Source: Streptomyces sp. NBC_01210 (GTDB lineage Bacteria > Actinomycetota > Actinomycetes > Streptomycetales > Streptomycetaceae). From it: a stretch of 64,000 nt of DNA. Shown piece by piece: positions 1 to 8,699 of the stretch. The position numbers and the translations under genes are program-made. Positions within the stretch are counted from its first letter, which is position 1, and each line of letters opens with the position of its first letter. The stretch covers positions 2,790,001 through 2,854,000 of the forward strand of contig NZ_CP108549.1 in assembly GCF_036010325.1 (NCBI RefSeq). The letters are read 5' to 3'. The notes under the pieces are model-generated. The model ran no database searches, was not told where the DNA came from, and saw only the letters and a list, made by a program, of their open reading frames with translations.

Positions 1-172
1 TTGTCCGCGCAGCACTCAGGCGTGCCTCACTCTGAGCACCGCCATCCCGCTGAGCACAGTCGCCCCCTGCCCCTCAGGCGAATCCCGGCCCGGCCACCCT
101 TATGTGTGAAGTGGGCGGTCTCGATGTTGTCCGGCATAGAGAGGATACCTAGCTTCAGTCACCGGAGGTGAC

Positions 173-1339
173 GTGCCGATGACAGCCTGTGCCATCGAGA
201 CCGCCAACGGAGCTGTGGGGAGTACGGGGTTCACGATCACTGCGGACGGGACCTACGCGGCCCGGCTGGCCGGGGACGGCGAGGCCCTGTTCCCGGAGCG
301 GTGGACGCTCGACGGACCCGAGCCGTATGCGGTGCCACTGCCGCTCGGCCAGCCGGAGGAGCGCGACGCGGAGGTGCTGCCGCTGACCGACGGGCGGGTG
401 CTGATCCGGCGGCGGGTGGCGGGCACGCATGCCTTCTCGCTGCTGTATCCGACGGGGCCGGGGACGGGTGAACTGCCGCTGGGCTGGATCGAGTCGGCGG
501 AGCTCACGCTGCTGCCGCCGTCGCCGGACGGCGTGTCCGCCTACGCCTTGGCACCCGGCGCGAAGTCCACCGCGGTCTGGCTGGTGGCGGGCGGCGCGTT
601 CGGACCCGAGTTGGTCGCCGAGGTGCCGGGGCGCTGCTCGGGCGGGGTCTGGCTGGACCGTACGGGGCGGATGCTCGCCCTGGACCGGCAGTGGGACGAC
701 GGCCCGGTCAAGGCGGTGGCGGTCGACCTGGAGCGGGGCGGGGAGGTGACGCCGCTGCTGCAGATCACCGAGGAGAGCGACGACCGGCTGCTGCTGGCGG
801 AGCCGGACAGCGGACTGCTGCTGATCCGCTCGAACGCACCGGGCCACGGCCGGCTCGGCTGGGGGGTGCTGGGAAGTCTGCGGCCGGTGCGCTTCCCGGA
901 ATGTCTGCGGCTCGCGGACTGCGCGGTGACGCCGTTCGCCGTGCAGCCCGGACAGGCGCTGATGCCGGAGAGCTGCGCGGTGGCGCTGCGGATCGACGGG
1001 GCGGCGGGGAGCTGGCTCGGCCTGTGGCGCCCAGCGGGGCGACGGTTGCATCAACTTGCCGCGCCGGAGGGGTGGTTGGCGGGTGCCGGGCTGTGGAGCC
1101 GGGAGGGGGTGCTGCAACTGCCGTACGCGACCGGGGCGGTGCCGTGCGGAGTGGCGCGGATCGACGGGCCCACGGACACCTTCGTACCGGATGTGACCAC
1201 GCAGCCCGAGGTGATCACAGAACCGGCACAACCGGAATGCGCAGGTGGGGAACCGTCCGAGGGCGCCGGGACTCCTGTTGTGTGCAAGCCGGTTCCTTTG
1301 CAGCAGGCGCCTCTCACCGGGCGTACGGCCCCTGATTAA
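173..1339 (+). CDS. hypothetical protein, beta-propeller-like
   Basis: A 388-aa protein of unknown function. It has no signal peptide and no membrane segment. It is built of repeated Gly/Leu/Asp-rich beta-type stretches (for example AVWLVAGG, GRMLALDRQWD and LLLIRSNAPGHG), which suggests a beta-propeller or similar all-beta cytoplasmic fold. The last 45 residues are Pro/Glu/Thr-rich and probably disordered. A GGAGG box lies 4 nt before GTG 173 and 10 nt before an in-frame ATG at 179, so either start is possible. The gene stands alone: nothing is readable upstream to the window edge, and a repeat-rich gap follows. No catalytic motif was recognised. The coding call is supported by frame length and codon bias; function is unknown. 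Confidence 0.75.
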   Translation: MPMTACAIETANGAVGSTGFTITADGTYAARLAGDGEALFPERWTLDGPEPYAVPLPLGQPEERDAEVLPLTDGRVLIRRRVAGTHAFSLLYPTGPGTGELPLGWIESAELTLLPPSPDGVSAYALAPGAKSTAVWLVAGGAFGPELVAEVPGRCSGGVWLDRTGRMLALDRQWDDGPVKAVAVDLERGGEVTPLLQITEESDDRLLLAEPDSGLLLIRSNAPGHGRLGWGVLGSLRPVRFPECLRLADCAVTPFAVQPGQALMPESCAVALRIDGAAGSWLGLWRPAGRRLHQLAAPEGWLAGAGLWSREGVLQLPYATGAVPCGVARIDGPTDTFVPDVTTQPEVITEPAQPECAGGEPSEGAGTPVVCKPVPLQQAPLTGRTAPD

Positions 1340-1772
1340 ATTCTCGGGCCGGGCTGCTCAGCCGCACCGACCGGACGCCGGCGGTGACGGGGTTTTTAGG
1401 TGTGGGCGGGGGCCCTGCGACACGTAATTCAGCGATCACGACGGGGTGACTTCCCACATGTCTCAAGCCCGAACCGACACGACCCAGGAGCGTCCGCACG
1501 GTGCGGCCGCCGTCCAGGCCGAGGCCGGCGGCGCCGGAAAGCACCGGGGTGGTGCGGCCACGACGGAGGACTCTGCGACTCCGGCGCACGGGCGGCACCG
1601 CCGGCCCGGGGAGGTGGGCAGCGCGGTCTGACGCGGACACGTGGGGCTCCGCCCCGGACCGCGCTCCTCGATCGCCGGAGGGGCTGAACCCGAGCCCGTC
1701 CGGCGATTGAGGACAAGCCGGCCACCGGACGGCCCCGGCCACCGGACGGCCCTGGTCACCGGACGGCCCTGG
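1340..1772. other. intergenic gap with palindromic repeats and a doubtful small ORF
   Basis: A 433-bp gap between the hypothetical gene and the convergent SDR gene. Positions 1640-1715 carry the dispersed Streptomyces-type repeat (ggggctccgcccc core, then cgatcgccgg and ccggcgattgagg), also present near 8700, 17860-18046 and 43515-43700; here it probably acts as a bidirectional terminator. Just after it, cacc-ggacggccc(c/t)gg is repeated three times (about 1733-1775). Nothing else is recognisable apart from the small ORF listed separately. Confidence 0.6.
1458..1631 (+). CDS. possible small ORF, 57 aa
   Basis: A 57-aa frame rich in Ala, Gly, Thr, Arg and His, starting MSQARTDTTQERPHG. Its base composition is codon-like, but no convincing ribosome binding site precedes ATG 1458 or the in-frame GTG at 1446. 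It has no domain, no hydrophobic segment and no cysteine. It could be a real small basic protein or chance coding in GC-rich DNA. No function is offered. Confidence 0.25.
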   Translation: MSQARTDTTQERPHGAAAVQAEAGGAGKHRGGAATTEDSATPAHGRHRRPGEVGSAV

Positions 1773-2714
1773 TCACCCGTGCTTGAGACCCAGCACTTCC
1801 GCCGCCGCGAATGTCTCGTTCGACGGCCGGTCCGCATAGTGCGGGGTGAGGAGCCCGTCCAGCTCGTCGTAGCTGAACGCCTCCTTGGACGTGTCGAACT
1901 TCGCTGCCACCCTGGGCCGTTCGACGATCGCCACCATTCCGCCGTGCACAACGAGCAGCTGGCCGTTGACCTTCGCCGCTGCCGGAGAAACCAGATATCC
2001 CACCAGCGGGGCGACATGTTCCGGCGCCAGCGGGTCGAGCCCGCCGTCCACCGGTTCCGCGAAGCCCGCGAAGACGTCCTCCGTCATACGGGTCCTGGCG
2101 CGCGGGCAGATCACATTGGCCGTCACTCCGTACTTGCCCAGCGCCAGCGCCGTGGACGTGGTGAGGCCGACGATGCCGCCCTTCGCCGCCGCGTAGTTCG
2201 GCTGGCCCGCGGAGCCGGCGAGAAACGCCTCCGACGACGTGTTGACGATCCGGCCGTAGACCGGGCCGCCCGCCGTCTTGGAGCGCTCGCGCCAGTGGAC
2301 CGCCGCGAAGTGGGTGGTGTTGAAGTGGCCCTTGAGGTGGACCCGTATGACCGAGTCCCACTCCTCCTCGCTCATGGAGAAGACCATCCGGTCGCGCAGG
2401 ATGCCCGCGTTGTTGACCAGGATGTCGAGCTTTCCGTAGCGGGAGACGGCCAGTTGGACGAGCTCGCGGGCCTGCCCGAAGTCGGAGACGTCCCCCTGGT
2501 GGGCCACGGCGGAGCCGCCCGCCGCCCGGATCTCGGCGGCGACTTCATCGGCCGGTGCGGCCGAGGTGTCGCCGGAGCCGTCGCGGCCCGGCAGGCCGAA
2601 GTCGTTGACGACGACGCTCGCGCCGAGCCCGGCCAGTTCCAGGGCTTCCGCGCGGCCGAGACCGCGACCCGCCCCGGTGACGATCGCGGACAGGCCGTCG
2701 AGTGGCAGAGACAT
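1773..2714 (-). CDS. SDR-family (3R)-hydroxyacyl-CoA dehydrogenase-like oxidoreductase
   Basis: A 313-aa cytosolic NAD(P)-dependent short-chain dehydrogenase. The Rossmann glycine motif TGAGRGLG is at residues 13-20, NNAG at 101-104, and the catalytic set is Ser160/161, Tyr174 and Lys178 (YAAAK). The N-terminus MSLPLDG and the long C-terminal extension resemble the dehydrogenase part of peroxisomal multifunctional enzyme 2 and actinobacterial Hsd4A-type enzymes, which oxidise (3R)-hydroxyacyl-CoA in steroid side-chain beta-oxidation. The ATG at 2714 is preceded by gagagga. It is the third gene of the MaoC - ADH - SDR unit, only 10 nt after the ADH stop, so hydratase and dehydrogenase activities are co-encoded. 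The family is certain; the steroid substrate is inferred from the KstR box at the head of the unit. Confidence 0.88.
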   Translation of the reverse strand: MSLPLDGLSAIVTGAGRGLGRAEALELAGLGASVVVNDFGLPGRDGSGDTSAAPADEVAAEIRAAGGSAVAHQGDVSDFGQARELVQLAVSRYGKLDILVNNAGILRDRMVFSMSEEEWDSVIRVHLKGHFNTTHFAAVHWRERSKTAGGPVYGRIVNTSSEAFLAGSAGQPNYAAAKGGIVGLTTSTALALGKYGVTANVICPRARTRMTEDVFAGFAEPVDGGLDPLAPEHVAPLVGYLVSPAAAKVNGQLLVVHGGMVAIVERPRVAAKFDTSKEAFSYDELDGLLTPHYADRPSNETFAAAEVLGLKHG

Positions 2715-2724
2715 CCGGTTCCTC

Positions 2725-3810
2725 TCAGATTTCGATGCAGGTACGCAGCGCCTCGCCCGTACGCATCTGGGCCAACGCGTCATTGATCTCCGCGAGCTGC
2801 ACCCGGTGGGTGATCAGCCCTTCGAGGTCGATCCGGCCCGCCCGCCACAGGGCGATGGCCCGCTCGTACGAGGTGAGTACGTCCCCGCCCCCGTACATGG
2901 ACGGCAGGATCCGCTTCTCGTCGAAGAACAGCTCGAACATATTGAGCTGGAGGAAGTCGTCCATGGCGCCCGCGCCGACGATGCACAGGGTGCCGCCGCG
3001 CCGGGTCGTCTCGTACGCGATGCGGGCCGTCGCCGACTTGCCGACGACCTCGAAGACGTAGTCGAAGCCCTCGCCGGCGGTGATGCGCTGCTTGGCGTCG
3101 GCCAGCTCGTCGGGCGAAACGGCCTCGGTGGCACCGAAGGTGAGGGCGGCCGCACGTCGGCTCGCGACCGGGTCGACGGCGACGATCTGCGCCGCGCCCT
3201 TGAGTCTGGCGCCTTGGATGGCGGAGATGCCGACGCCGCCGCAGCCGATGACGGCGACCGAGGAACCCACCGCCACATCCGCGGTGTTGACGGCCGCGCC
3301 GAGACCCGTGGTCACTCCGCAGCCGATCAGCGCGGCGATGTCGAACGGCACATCGTCGGGGATCGGTACGGCGCAGCCGGCGTCGACGACTACCTCCTCG
3401 GCGAAGGTGCCGGTGCCCGCGAAGCCGAACACTTCGGAAGGACTTGCGCCGGCACGCCTGAAGTTGGGCGTGCCCGCGTTCATGAAGCCGGCGAGACAGA
3501 GCTGGGTCTGGCCGCGCTTGCAGGCGGGACAGACTCCGCACGCGGGAAGCCAGCACAGCAGCACCCGGTCGCCCTGCTGGAGGCCGTTCACGCCGTCGCC
3601 GACGTCGATGATCTCGCCGGCGCCCTCGTGGCCCGGGACGAAGGGCGCCGGCTGCGGCAGCACGCCGTTCATCGCGGAGACGTCGGAGTGGCACAGTCCG
3701 GTGGCCCGGACCCGGATCTTGACCTTTCCGGGGCCGAAGCCCACCGCCTCGATGTCGTCGAGGACTTCGAGCTTGTCCTGCCCTGTCTCGTGCAGTACGG
3801 CTGCGCGCAC
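2725..3810 (-). CDS. zinc-dependent alcohol dehydrogenase (MDR family)
   Basis: A 361-aa medium-chain zinc dehydrogenase. Catalytic zinc ligands are visible as Cys40 (GLCHSD) and His61-Glu62 (GHEGAGE). The structural-zinc lobe is C91-x2-C94-x2-C97-x7-C105, and the NAD-binding motif is GCGGVG near residue 190. This resembles class III-like actinobacterial alcohol dehydrogenases. It lies between the MaoC hydratase and SDR genes on the same strand. A likely role is oxidation of a side-chain alcohol (for example the 26-hydroxy product of the CYP125 at 48 kb) to the aldehyde taken by the aldehyde dehydrogenase at 30.7 kb; that assignment is inference. The family call is firm and the substrate is not shown by sequence. 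Confidence 0.9.
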   Translation of the reverse strand: MRAAVLHETGQDKLEVLDDIEAVGFGPGKVKIRVRATGLCHSDVSAMNGVLPQPAPFVPGHEGAGEIIDVGDGVNGLQQGDRVLLCWLPACGVCPACKRGQTQLCLAGFMNAGTPNFRRAGASPSEVFGFAGTGTFAEEVVVDAGCAVPIPDDVPFDIAALIGCGVTTGLGAAVNTADVAVGSSVAVIGCGGVGISAIQGARLKGAAQIVAVDPVASRRAAALTFGATEAVSPDELADAKQRITAGEGFDYVFEVVGKSATARIAYETTRRGGTLCIVGAGAMDDFLQLNMFELFFDEKRILPSMYGGGDVLTSYERAIALWRAGRIDLEGLITHRVQLAEINDALAQMRTGEALRTCIEI

Positions 3811-3840
3811 GGTGCGGCTCCCTTCAGGAGTAATCGACTC

Positions 3841-3905
3841 AGGTGATCGGCTCAGGTGATCGGCTCAGGTGATCGGCTCAGGTGATCGGCTCAGGTGATC
3901 GGCTC
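3841..3905. repeat. five perfect 13-bp tandem repeats
   Basis: Five uninterrupted copies of aggtgatcggctc lie between the MaoC stop codon and the ADH gene. On the minus strand each unit reads gagccgatcacct and contains a TGA. The final bases of the MaoC gene (gatcactcctgagcc, minus strand) resemble the unit, so the array probably arose by slippage of the gene end. Partly matching sequence flanks both sides. Confidence 0.95.
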
Positions 3906-4785
3906 AGGAGTGATCGACGATGGTGTCGGCGAGGACCGGCGCGTCGTCCCTCTCGACGGCCGTGACCGACACCTGGACGCGGGCTGTGCCCTCGGCGCAG
4001 CGCCACATCCTGATGCGCAGGGTCTCGCCGGGAAAGACCACCCCGGCGAAGCGTGTGGTGTACGAGCGGATGCGGGTGACGTCCCCGCCGAGCATCGTGT
4101 CGACGACCGCCTTGAGCGTCATGCCGTACGAGCAGAGCCCGTGCAGGATCGGCCGGTCGAAGCCGGCGAGCTTGGCGAACTCGGGGTCCGCGTGCAGCGG
4201 GTTGAAGTCGCCGGAGAGCCGGTAGAGCAGCGCCTGGTCCTCGCGGATGGTGCGCTCCACGGTCCTGTCCGGGGCGCGGGCGGGGAGTTCGATGCGCCGG
4301 GAGGGGCCGCGGTCGCCGCCGAAGCCGCCCTCTCCGCGTACGAAGATCTGGGCGTCGCTGGTCCACAGCGGGCCCTCGTCGTCGGCCGCTTCGGAGCGCA
4401 GGACGAGGATCGCGGCCTTTCCCTTGTCGTGGACCGCCGCGATCCGGGAGGTCGAGACGGCCCTGCCTTCGACCGGGATCGGGCGGTGGACCTCGACGGA
4501 CTGTCCGCCGTGCAGTACGGATGCCAGGTTGATGTCGAGACCGGGTCCGGTGAGCCCGCCGATGACGCCCTTGCCCGCGCCGGCGACGGTGGCGAAGCTG
4601 GGCAGCACATGCAGCTTCGACTCGAGGGTGTAGCGCAGTTCGTCGGGGTCGGTGGCGGGTCCCGGACTGCCTTGGAAGGAGCCCGCGCCGAGGCCGAGGT
4701 GGTAGAGCAGGACGTCCTTGTGGTCCCAGCCGATCTCGACGCTGCGGGGTTCGGCGGCGACGGCCTTGGCGGCATCAATGGGCAT
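3904..4785 (-). CDS. MaoC-family (R)-specific enoyl-CoA hydratase
   Basis: A 293-aa double-hotdog hydratase of the multifunctional-enzyme-2 type. The C-terminal half has the hydratase-2 signature YRLSGDFNPLHADPEFA, with the catalytic pair Asp193 and His198. The N-terminal half is the degenerate hotdog that forms the acyl-CoA tunnel. The predicted reaction is hydration of trans-2-enoyl-CoA to (3R)-hydroxyacyl-CoA, the substrate of the SDR encoded two genes downstream. The ATG at 4785 was chosen because aaggag precedes it by 10 nt; the longer frame upstream has no family similarity. It is the first gene of a three-gene unit whose promoter region holds a perfect KstR box (4882-4895) and a CTGAC palindrome. 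It is probably an Hsd4B/ChsH-like step in sterol chain shortening. Confidence 0.9.
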   Translation of the reverse strand: MPIDAAKAVAAEPRSVEIGWDHKDVLLYHLGLGAGSFQGSPGPATDPDELRYTLESKLHVLPSFATVAGAGKGVIGGLTGPGLDINLASVLHGGQSVEVHRPIPVEGRAVSTSRIAAVHDKGKAAILVLRSEAADDEGPLWTSDAQIFVRGEGGFGGDRGPSRRIELPARAPDRTVERTIREDQALLYRLSGDFNPLHADPEFAKLAGFDRPILHGLCSYGMTLKAVVDTMLGGDVTRIRSYTTRFAGVVFPGETLRIRMWRCAEGTARVQVSVTAVERDDAPVLADTIVDHS

Positions 4786-4881
4786 GAGGATGCTGCTCCT
4801 TGAGGAGTGGAAGACCTCGGCGCGGCCGTCCGCACCGTCGGCCGCACCGAGGTCGTACGGGACCGGCCCCGACGCCCGTTC

Positions 4882-4895
4882 TAGAACGCGTTCTA
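4882..4895. promoter_or_regulatory. KstR box (perfect consensus)
   Basis: TAGAACGCGTTCTA matches TnnAACnnGTTnnA exactly and lies in a 16-bp perfect palindrome (4881-4896). It is 97 bp upstream of the MaoC start and 153 bp upstream of the divergent ABC gene. The consensus is known from mycobacterial KstR; binding here is inferred from the kstR gene in the same window. Confidence 0.8.
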
Positions 4896-4944
4896 GGCCG
4901 ATGGCCCCTATGTATAACGCAGGCCCCAACACTTGTGAAGACTG

Positions 4945-4959
4945 CTGACGCCATGTCAG
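4945..4959. promoter_or_regulatory. CTGAC-N5-GTCAG palindrome
   Basis: CTGACGCCATGTCAG, with perfect 5-bp arms, lies in the maoC/ABC divergent promoter region 49 bp from the KstR box. It is one of three perfect copies in the window, plus partial ones. This is a candidate operator for an unidentified regulator. Confidence 0.55.
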
Positions 4960-5048
4960 AAGTGCGGCCCACCCAGGACATTTGTCACTGCCGAGTCCGT
5001 ACATGCGCACCTGCCGGGACCCTGTGCACGCTCCGTAGCGTGATCCAC

Positions 5049-5981
5049 ATGACGCAGACGCAGTTGCAGACAACAGACAGCGAGGCGGCGGTGAGCTTCG
5101 CGGGGGCGGCCAAGGTCTTCGGCGAGGTGCGCGCCGTCGACGGCATCGACCTCGACATCCGGCGCGGCGAGACGGTCGCCCTGCTCGGCCGCAACGGCGC
5201 CGGCAAGTCCACCGCCATCAGCCTGATGCTCGGCCTGAACGACCCCGACGCCGGCCGGGTCCGGCTCTTCGGCCGCGCCCCCGAGCACGCGGTCACCGCC
5301 GGCCGCGTCGGCGCGATGCTCCAGGACGGCCGCCCGATCCCCCGGGTGACCGTGCGCGAAGTGGTCACCTTCGTGGCCGCCACCTACCCGCGGCCGCTGC
5401 CCGTCGCTGAGGCGCTGGAACTGGCCGGGCTCACCGAGCTCGCGGACCGCCGCGCCGACCGGCTCTCCGGCGGCCAGGTCCAGCGCGTCCGCTTCGCCGT
5501 CGCGCTGGCCGGCAACCCGGAGCTGATCATCCTCGACGAGCCGACCGCGGCACTCGACGTCGAGGCGCGGCACGCCTTCTGGAAGTCGATGCGCGGCTAT
5601 GCCGAGCGCGGCAACACCGTGCTCTTCTCCACCCACTACCTGGAGGAGGCCGATGACAACGCCGACCGGATCGTCGTCGTCGACCACGGCCGGATCGTCG
5701 CCGACGGCACGAGCGAGCAGCTCAAGCGCTCGGCCGGCGGCAATCTCGTCTCCTTCGACCTGGCGGGCCGGAGCACCGAAGGGCTCACCCTGCTCCCCTG
5801 CGTCGTCTCCGTGGAGGTACGGGGCGACCGTGCCCGGCTGCGTACGGACGACTCCGACGCGACGGTCGTCGCACTCGCCGAACTGGGCGCGATCCGTGGC
5901 CTCGAAGTCGCCCCGGTCTCGCTCGAAGACGCCTTCCTCGCCCTCACCTCGGCCTCGCCCGAACTGGAGACAGCCCGATGA
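5049..5981 (+). CDS. ABC transporter ATP-binding protein (ABC-2 exporter, drug type)
   Basis: A 310-aa nucleotide-binding subunit with Walker A GRNGAGKST, Q-loop, signature LSGGQVQR and Walker B LIILDEPTAALD, followed by the H-loop FSTHYLEEADD and a C-terminal extension typical of DrrA/CcmA-like exporters. The start at ATG 5049 gives MTQTQLQ; sequence upstream is not family-like. It overlaps the permease gene by ATGA and is co-directional with a sensor kinase and response regulator, the common actinobacterial 'ABC exporter plus DesK/DesR' unit. It probably powers export of a drug, lipid or peptide. The substrate is unknown. Confidence 0.93.
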   Translation: MTQTQLQTTDSEAAVSFAGAAKVFGEVRAVDGIDLDIRRGETVALLGRNGAGKSTAISLMLGLNDPDAGRVRLFGRAPEHAVTAGRVGAMLQDGRPIPRVTVREVVTFVAATYPRPLPVAEALELAGLTELADRRADRLSGGQVQRVRFAVALAGNPELIILDEPTAALDVEARHAFWKSMRGYAERGNTVLFSTHYLEEADDNADRIVVVDHGRIVADGTSEQLKRSAGGNLVSFDLAGRSTEGLTLLPCVVSVEVRGDRARLRTDDSDATVVALAELGAIRGLEVAPVSLEDAFLALTSASPELETAR

Positions 5982-6697
5982 TCATCGCCTACCTCAAGCT
6001 GGAAGTACGCCGCACGCTGCGCGACACCGGATTCGTCATCTTCGGTATCGGGATGCCGGTGATGATGTACCTGCTCTTCACCAACCTCGGCGAGAACGCC
6101 GCCGAGTGGAAGACCGCCTCCATGGTCGGCATGGCGGCGTACGGAGCGCTCGGCGCGGCCCTGTCCACCGGCGGAGGGGTGGCCGAGGACAAGGCACTCG
6201 GCTGGCTGCGGCAGCTGCGGATCACGCCGATGAGCCCGCGCCAGGTCGTCACCGGCCGCGCCCTCACCGGCTCGGTGACCGTGCTGCCCGCGATCGTCGC
6301 CGTCCTCGCGGCCGGCGGTCTGCTCAACGGCGTACGGCTGGATGCCTGGCAGTGGGTGGCGCTCAGCGTGCTGCTCTGGCTCGGCGCACTCCCCTTCACG
6401 CTGCTGGGGCTCGGCAACGGCTACCGGCTGTCCGCGCAGACGACGGGCGTGGTGAACATGGCCTGCAATCTGGGGCTCGCGGTCGTCGGCGGACTGTGGT
6501 TCCCGGTGGACCTGTTCCCCGGCTGGCTGCGCTCGCTGTCGCAGTACACCCCGGCCAACCGCTTCGCGGACCTGGGCTGGTCGACGACACTGGGCCATGC
6601 GCCCGGCCTCACCACGGTGACGGTGCTGCTGGGCTGGCTGCTGGTGTTCGGCTCCTACGCGGTGATCTCATACCGTCGGGCCGCGAGGACGGCATGA
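5978..6697 (+). CDS. ABC-2 type transporter permease
   Basis: A 239-aa integral membrane protein with about six hydrophobic segments, for example around FVIFGIGMPVMMYLLF and TVTVLLGWLLVFGSYAVI. It has the ABC-2 permease loop ending in the NRFADLGWS region near the C-terminus. Its start overlaps the ATPase stop (ATGA) and its stop overlaps the kinase start, so all are translationally coupled. It forms the membrane half of the exporter with the preceding ATPase. The substrate is not deducible. Confidence 0.9.
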   Translation: MIIAYLKLEVRRTLRDTGFVIFGIGMPVMMYLLFTNLGENAAEWKTASMVGMAAYGALGAALSTGGGVAEDKALGWLRQLRITPMSPRQVVTGRALTGSVTVLPAIVAVLAAGGLLNGVRLDAWQWVALSVLLWLGALPFTLLGLGNGYRLSAQTTGVVNMACNLGLAVVGGLWFPVDLFPGWLRSLSQYTPANRFADLGWSTTLGHAPGLTTVTVLLGWLLVFGSYAVISYRRAARTA

Positions 6698-8031
6698 CGG
6701 GAGCGACGATGCGCGGGAAGAGCGACTGGTACGCCGGGTACACCGCGCGGATGGACGCCTGGAAGGCCGACTGGTGCGGACAGAAGGCCGCATGGCGGAC
6801 TCGCAGGAAGGCCGGGCCGCGAGGGGCCGAGGAGATGGGCCCGCCCAACGGCTTCGCCATGCTGCCGTGGCTGCTGATGGGGATGGGCGCCTTCTCCAAC
6901 CTCCTCCAGGGCAAGACCCCCAACCCCTGGATCGGCGGCATCGGTCTGCTGGTCTTCAACTCCCTCTACATCTCCGTGGTATTCCGCGCCTTCATCAAGG
7001 AGGCACGGGAGGCGCGCTCCACCCGCTGGCTGCTGGTGGCGATGACCGCGGTCACCTGTGGGCTCGCCATCGGGTACGGCGGCAGCTGGCTGCTCTTCTT
7101 CCCGCTCCTCGGCCTGGCCGTCGGCTCGGTCGTACGGGGGCGGCGGCTCGGCCCCACCGTGCTGGGGCTGAGCGCCCTGGCCGGGGTGATCGCCGGGGTG
7201 CGGGACGGCTGGGGTGCGGTCAATGTCGCGTACGGGACGTTCATCTCCGGCATGGTGACCGCCGCGATCCTCGCCCTGTCCGAGACCGTGCGGGAACTCC
7301 GGGACACCCGGCAGGAGCTGGCCCGTACCGCCGTCGAGAAGGAGCGGCTGCGCTTCTCCCGCGATCTGCACGATCTGCTCGGCCACACGCTGTCGGTGAT
7401 CGTGGTCAAGTCGGAGGCCGCGCGCCGCCTCGCCCCGCGCGACATGGACGCCGCGATCATCCAGATCACGGACATCGAGTCGGTGGGCCGCCAGGCCCTC
7501 ACCGAGATACGCGAGGCGGTGACCGGCTACCGCGAGGGCAGCCTCGCCACCGAACTGGACCGGGCCCGCTCGGCGCTGACGGCGGCAGGCATCGAGCCGG
7601 TGGTCCGCCAGTCGGGCCCGCCGCTCGAACCGCAGACGGCGGCGCTGCTGGGCTGGGTGGTCCGCGAGGCGGTGACCAATGCGATACGCCACAGTGGCGC
7701 GGCCCACTGCGAGATCACTCTGGAGGGCGCCCCGGACCGGGTCCGCCTCACGATCACCGACGACGGCCGCGGCTCCCCCGTCGACGATGCCGCCCCCACC
7801 CTCGGCGGCACGGGCCTGAAGGGCCTGACGGAACGCCTCTCGGCCTCGGGCGGCTCCTTGGCGGCGGGCCCGTCGCCGCGGGGCGGCTTCCGGGTCCGGG
7901 CGGAACTCCCCGTGGACGCACCGCAGGAACAGCAGCGCGAACAGCAGCGCGAACAGCAGCAGGAACGCCGGCAGGAACGGCAGGCGGAACCGGAAGCGGA
8001 ACACCGGGCGGAACCGGCGCAGGTCGAATGA
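6694..8031 (+). CDS. sensor histidine kinase, DesK-like (HisKA_3)
   Basis: A 445-aa membrane sensor. About five hydrophobic segments occupy residues 50-185. They are followed by the dimerisation/phosphoacceptor helix with HDLLGHTLS (His phosphoacceptor) and a HATPase_c domain with REAVTNAIRHS (N-box), DDGRG and GTGLKGLTERL. A strongly hydrophilic Gln/Glu/Arg tail (EQQREQQREQQ type) follows. The start at ATG 6694 overlaps the permease stop. It phosphorylates the response regulator encoded just downstream; together they probably sense the membrane or drug stress met by the ABC exporter. Confidence 0.92.
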   Translation: MTGATMRGKSDWYAGYTARMDAWKADWCGQKAAWRTRRKAGPRGAEEMGPPNGFAMLPWLLMGMGAFSNLLQGKTPNPWIGGIGLLVFNSLYISVVFRAFIKEAREARSTRWLLVAMTAVTCGLAIGYGGSWLLFFPLLGLAVGSVVRGRRLGPTVLGLSALAGVIAGVRDGWGAVNVAYGTFISGMVTAAILALSETVRELRDTRQELARTAVEKERLRFSRDLHDLLGHTLSVIVVKSEAARRLAPRDMDAAIIQITDIESVGRQALTEIREAVTGYREGSLATELDRARSALTAAGIEPVVRQSGPPLEPQTAALLGWVVREAVTNAIRHSGAAHCEITLEGAPDRVRLTITDDGRGSPVDDAAPTLGGTGLKGLTERLSASGGSLAAGPSPRGGFRVRAELPVDAPQEQQREQQREQQQERRQERQAEPEAEHRAEPAQVE

Positions 8032-8066
8032 GCCCTGGTCGGACATACCCTTACGCCGTGGAAGAG

Positions 8067-8699
8067 ATGCCCCGGAATCACCGGCCCGCCAAGTCCGTAC
8101 GCGTCCTCCTCGCCGAGGACCAGGGCATGATGCGCGGCGCACTCGCACTGCTGCTGGGGCTCGAGGAGGACATCGAGGTGGTGTCGCAGGTCGGCCGTGG
8201 CGACACCATCGTCGATGCCGCGCTCGCCTCGCGACCCGATGTGGCGCTGCTGGACATCGAACTGCCGGGGCGCAGCGGCCTCGACGCGGCAGCCGATCTG
8301 CGGGAGGAGGTTCCCGACTGCCGGGTGCTGATCCTCACCACCTTCGGCCGGCCCGGCTATCTGCGCCGGGCGATGGAGGCCGGGGCCGCCGGATTCCTGG
8401 TCAAGGACGGGCCCGTCGAAGAGCTGGCCGCGGCGATCCGGCGGGTGCTGACCGGGGAGACCGTGATCGACCCGGCGCTGGCCGCGGCGGCGCTGAGTGC
8501 GGGGCCGAGTCCGCTCACCGCGCGTGAACGGGATGCGCTGAACGCCTCGGTGGACGGAGCGACGGTCTCCGACATAGCGGCGGCCCTGCATCTGTCCGAG
8601 TCGACCGTACGGAACTATCTGTCGTCCGCGATCGGCAAGACGGGCACACGCAACCGCATGGAGGCGGTACGGGCGGCACGCCGGCAGGGCTGGCTGTAA
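8067..8699 (+). CDS. LuxR/NarL-family response regulator
   Basis: A 210-aa regulator. Its receiver domain has acidic pocket Glu17-Asp18, phospho-acceptor Asp63 (LLDIELPG) and the VKDG lysine. The C-terminal LuxR-type HTH reads LTARERDALNASVDG then SESTVRNYLSSAIGKTGTRNR. ATG 8067 is preceded by ggaag; an in-frame GTG at 8058 is an alternative. It is the partner of the preceding DesK-like kinase and probably controls the ABC exporter operon. Confidence 0.92.
   Translation: MPRNHRPAKSVRVLLAEDQGMMRGALALLLGLEEDIEVVSQVGRGDTIVDAALASRPDVALLDIELPGRSGLDAAADLREEVPDCRVLILTTFGRPGYLRRAMEAGAAGFLVKDGPVEELAAAIRRVLTGETVIDPALAAAALSAGPSPLTARERDALNASVDGATVSDIAAALHLSESTVRNYLSSAIGKTGTRNRMEAVRAARRQGWL

Noticed and set aside
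1641..3846. Long Arg/Pro/Ala-rich open frames on the plus strand opposite SDR and ADH
   Set aside because: They are antisense shadows caused by high GC; the minus-strand frames carry complete catalytic motifs.
3841..3905. CRISPR or iteron-type origin
   Set aside because: 13-bp units are contiguous, inside an operon, with no Rep gene or AT-rich region nearby.
1773..4785. KstR2-type (AnCAAGnnCTTGnT) control of the MaoC-ADH-SDR unit
   Set aside because: No such motif seen in the promoter region; a perfect KstR box is present instead.
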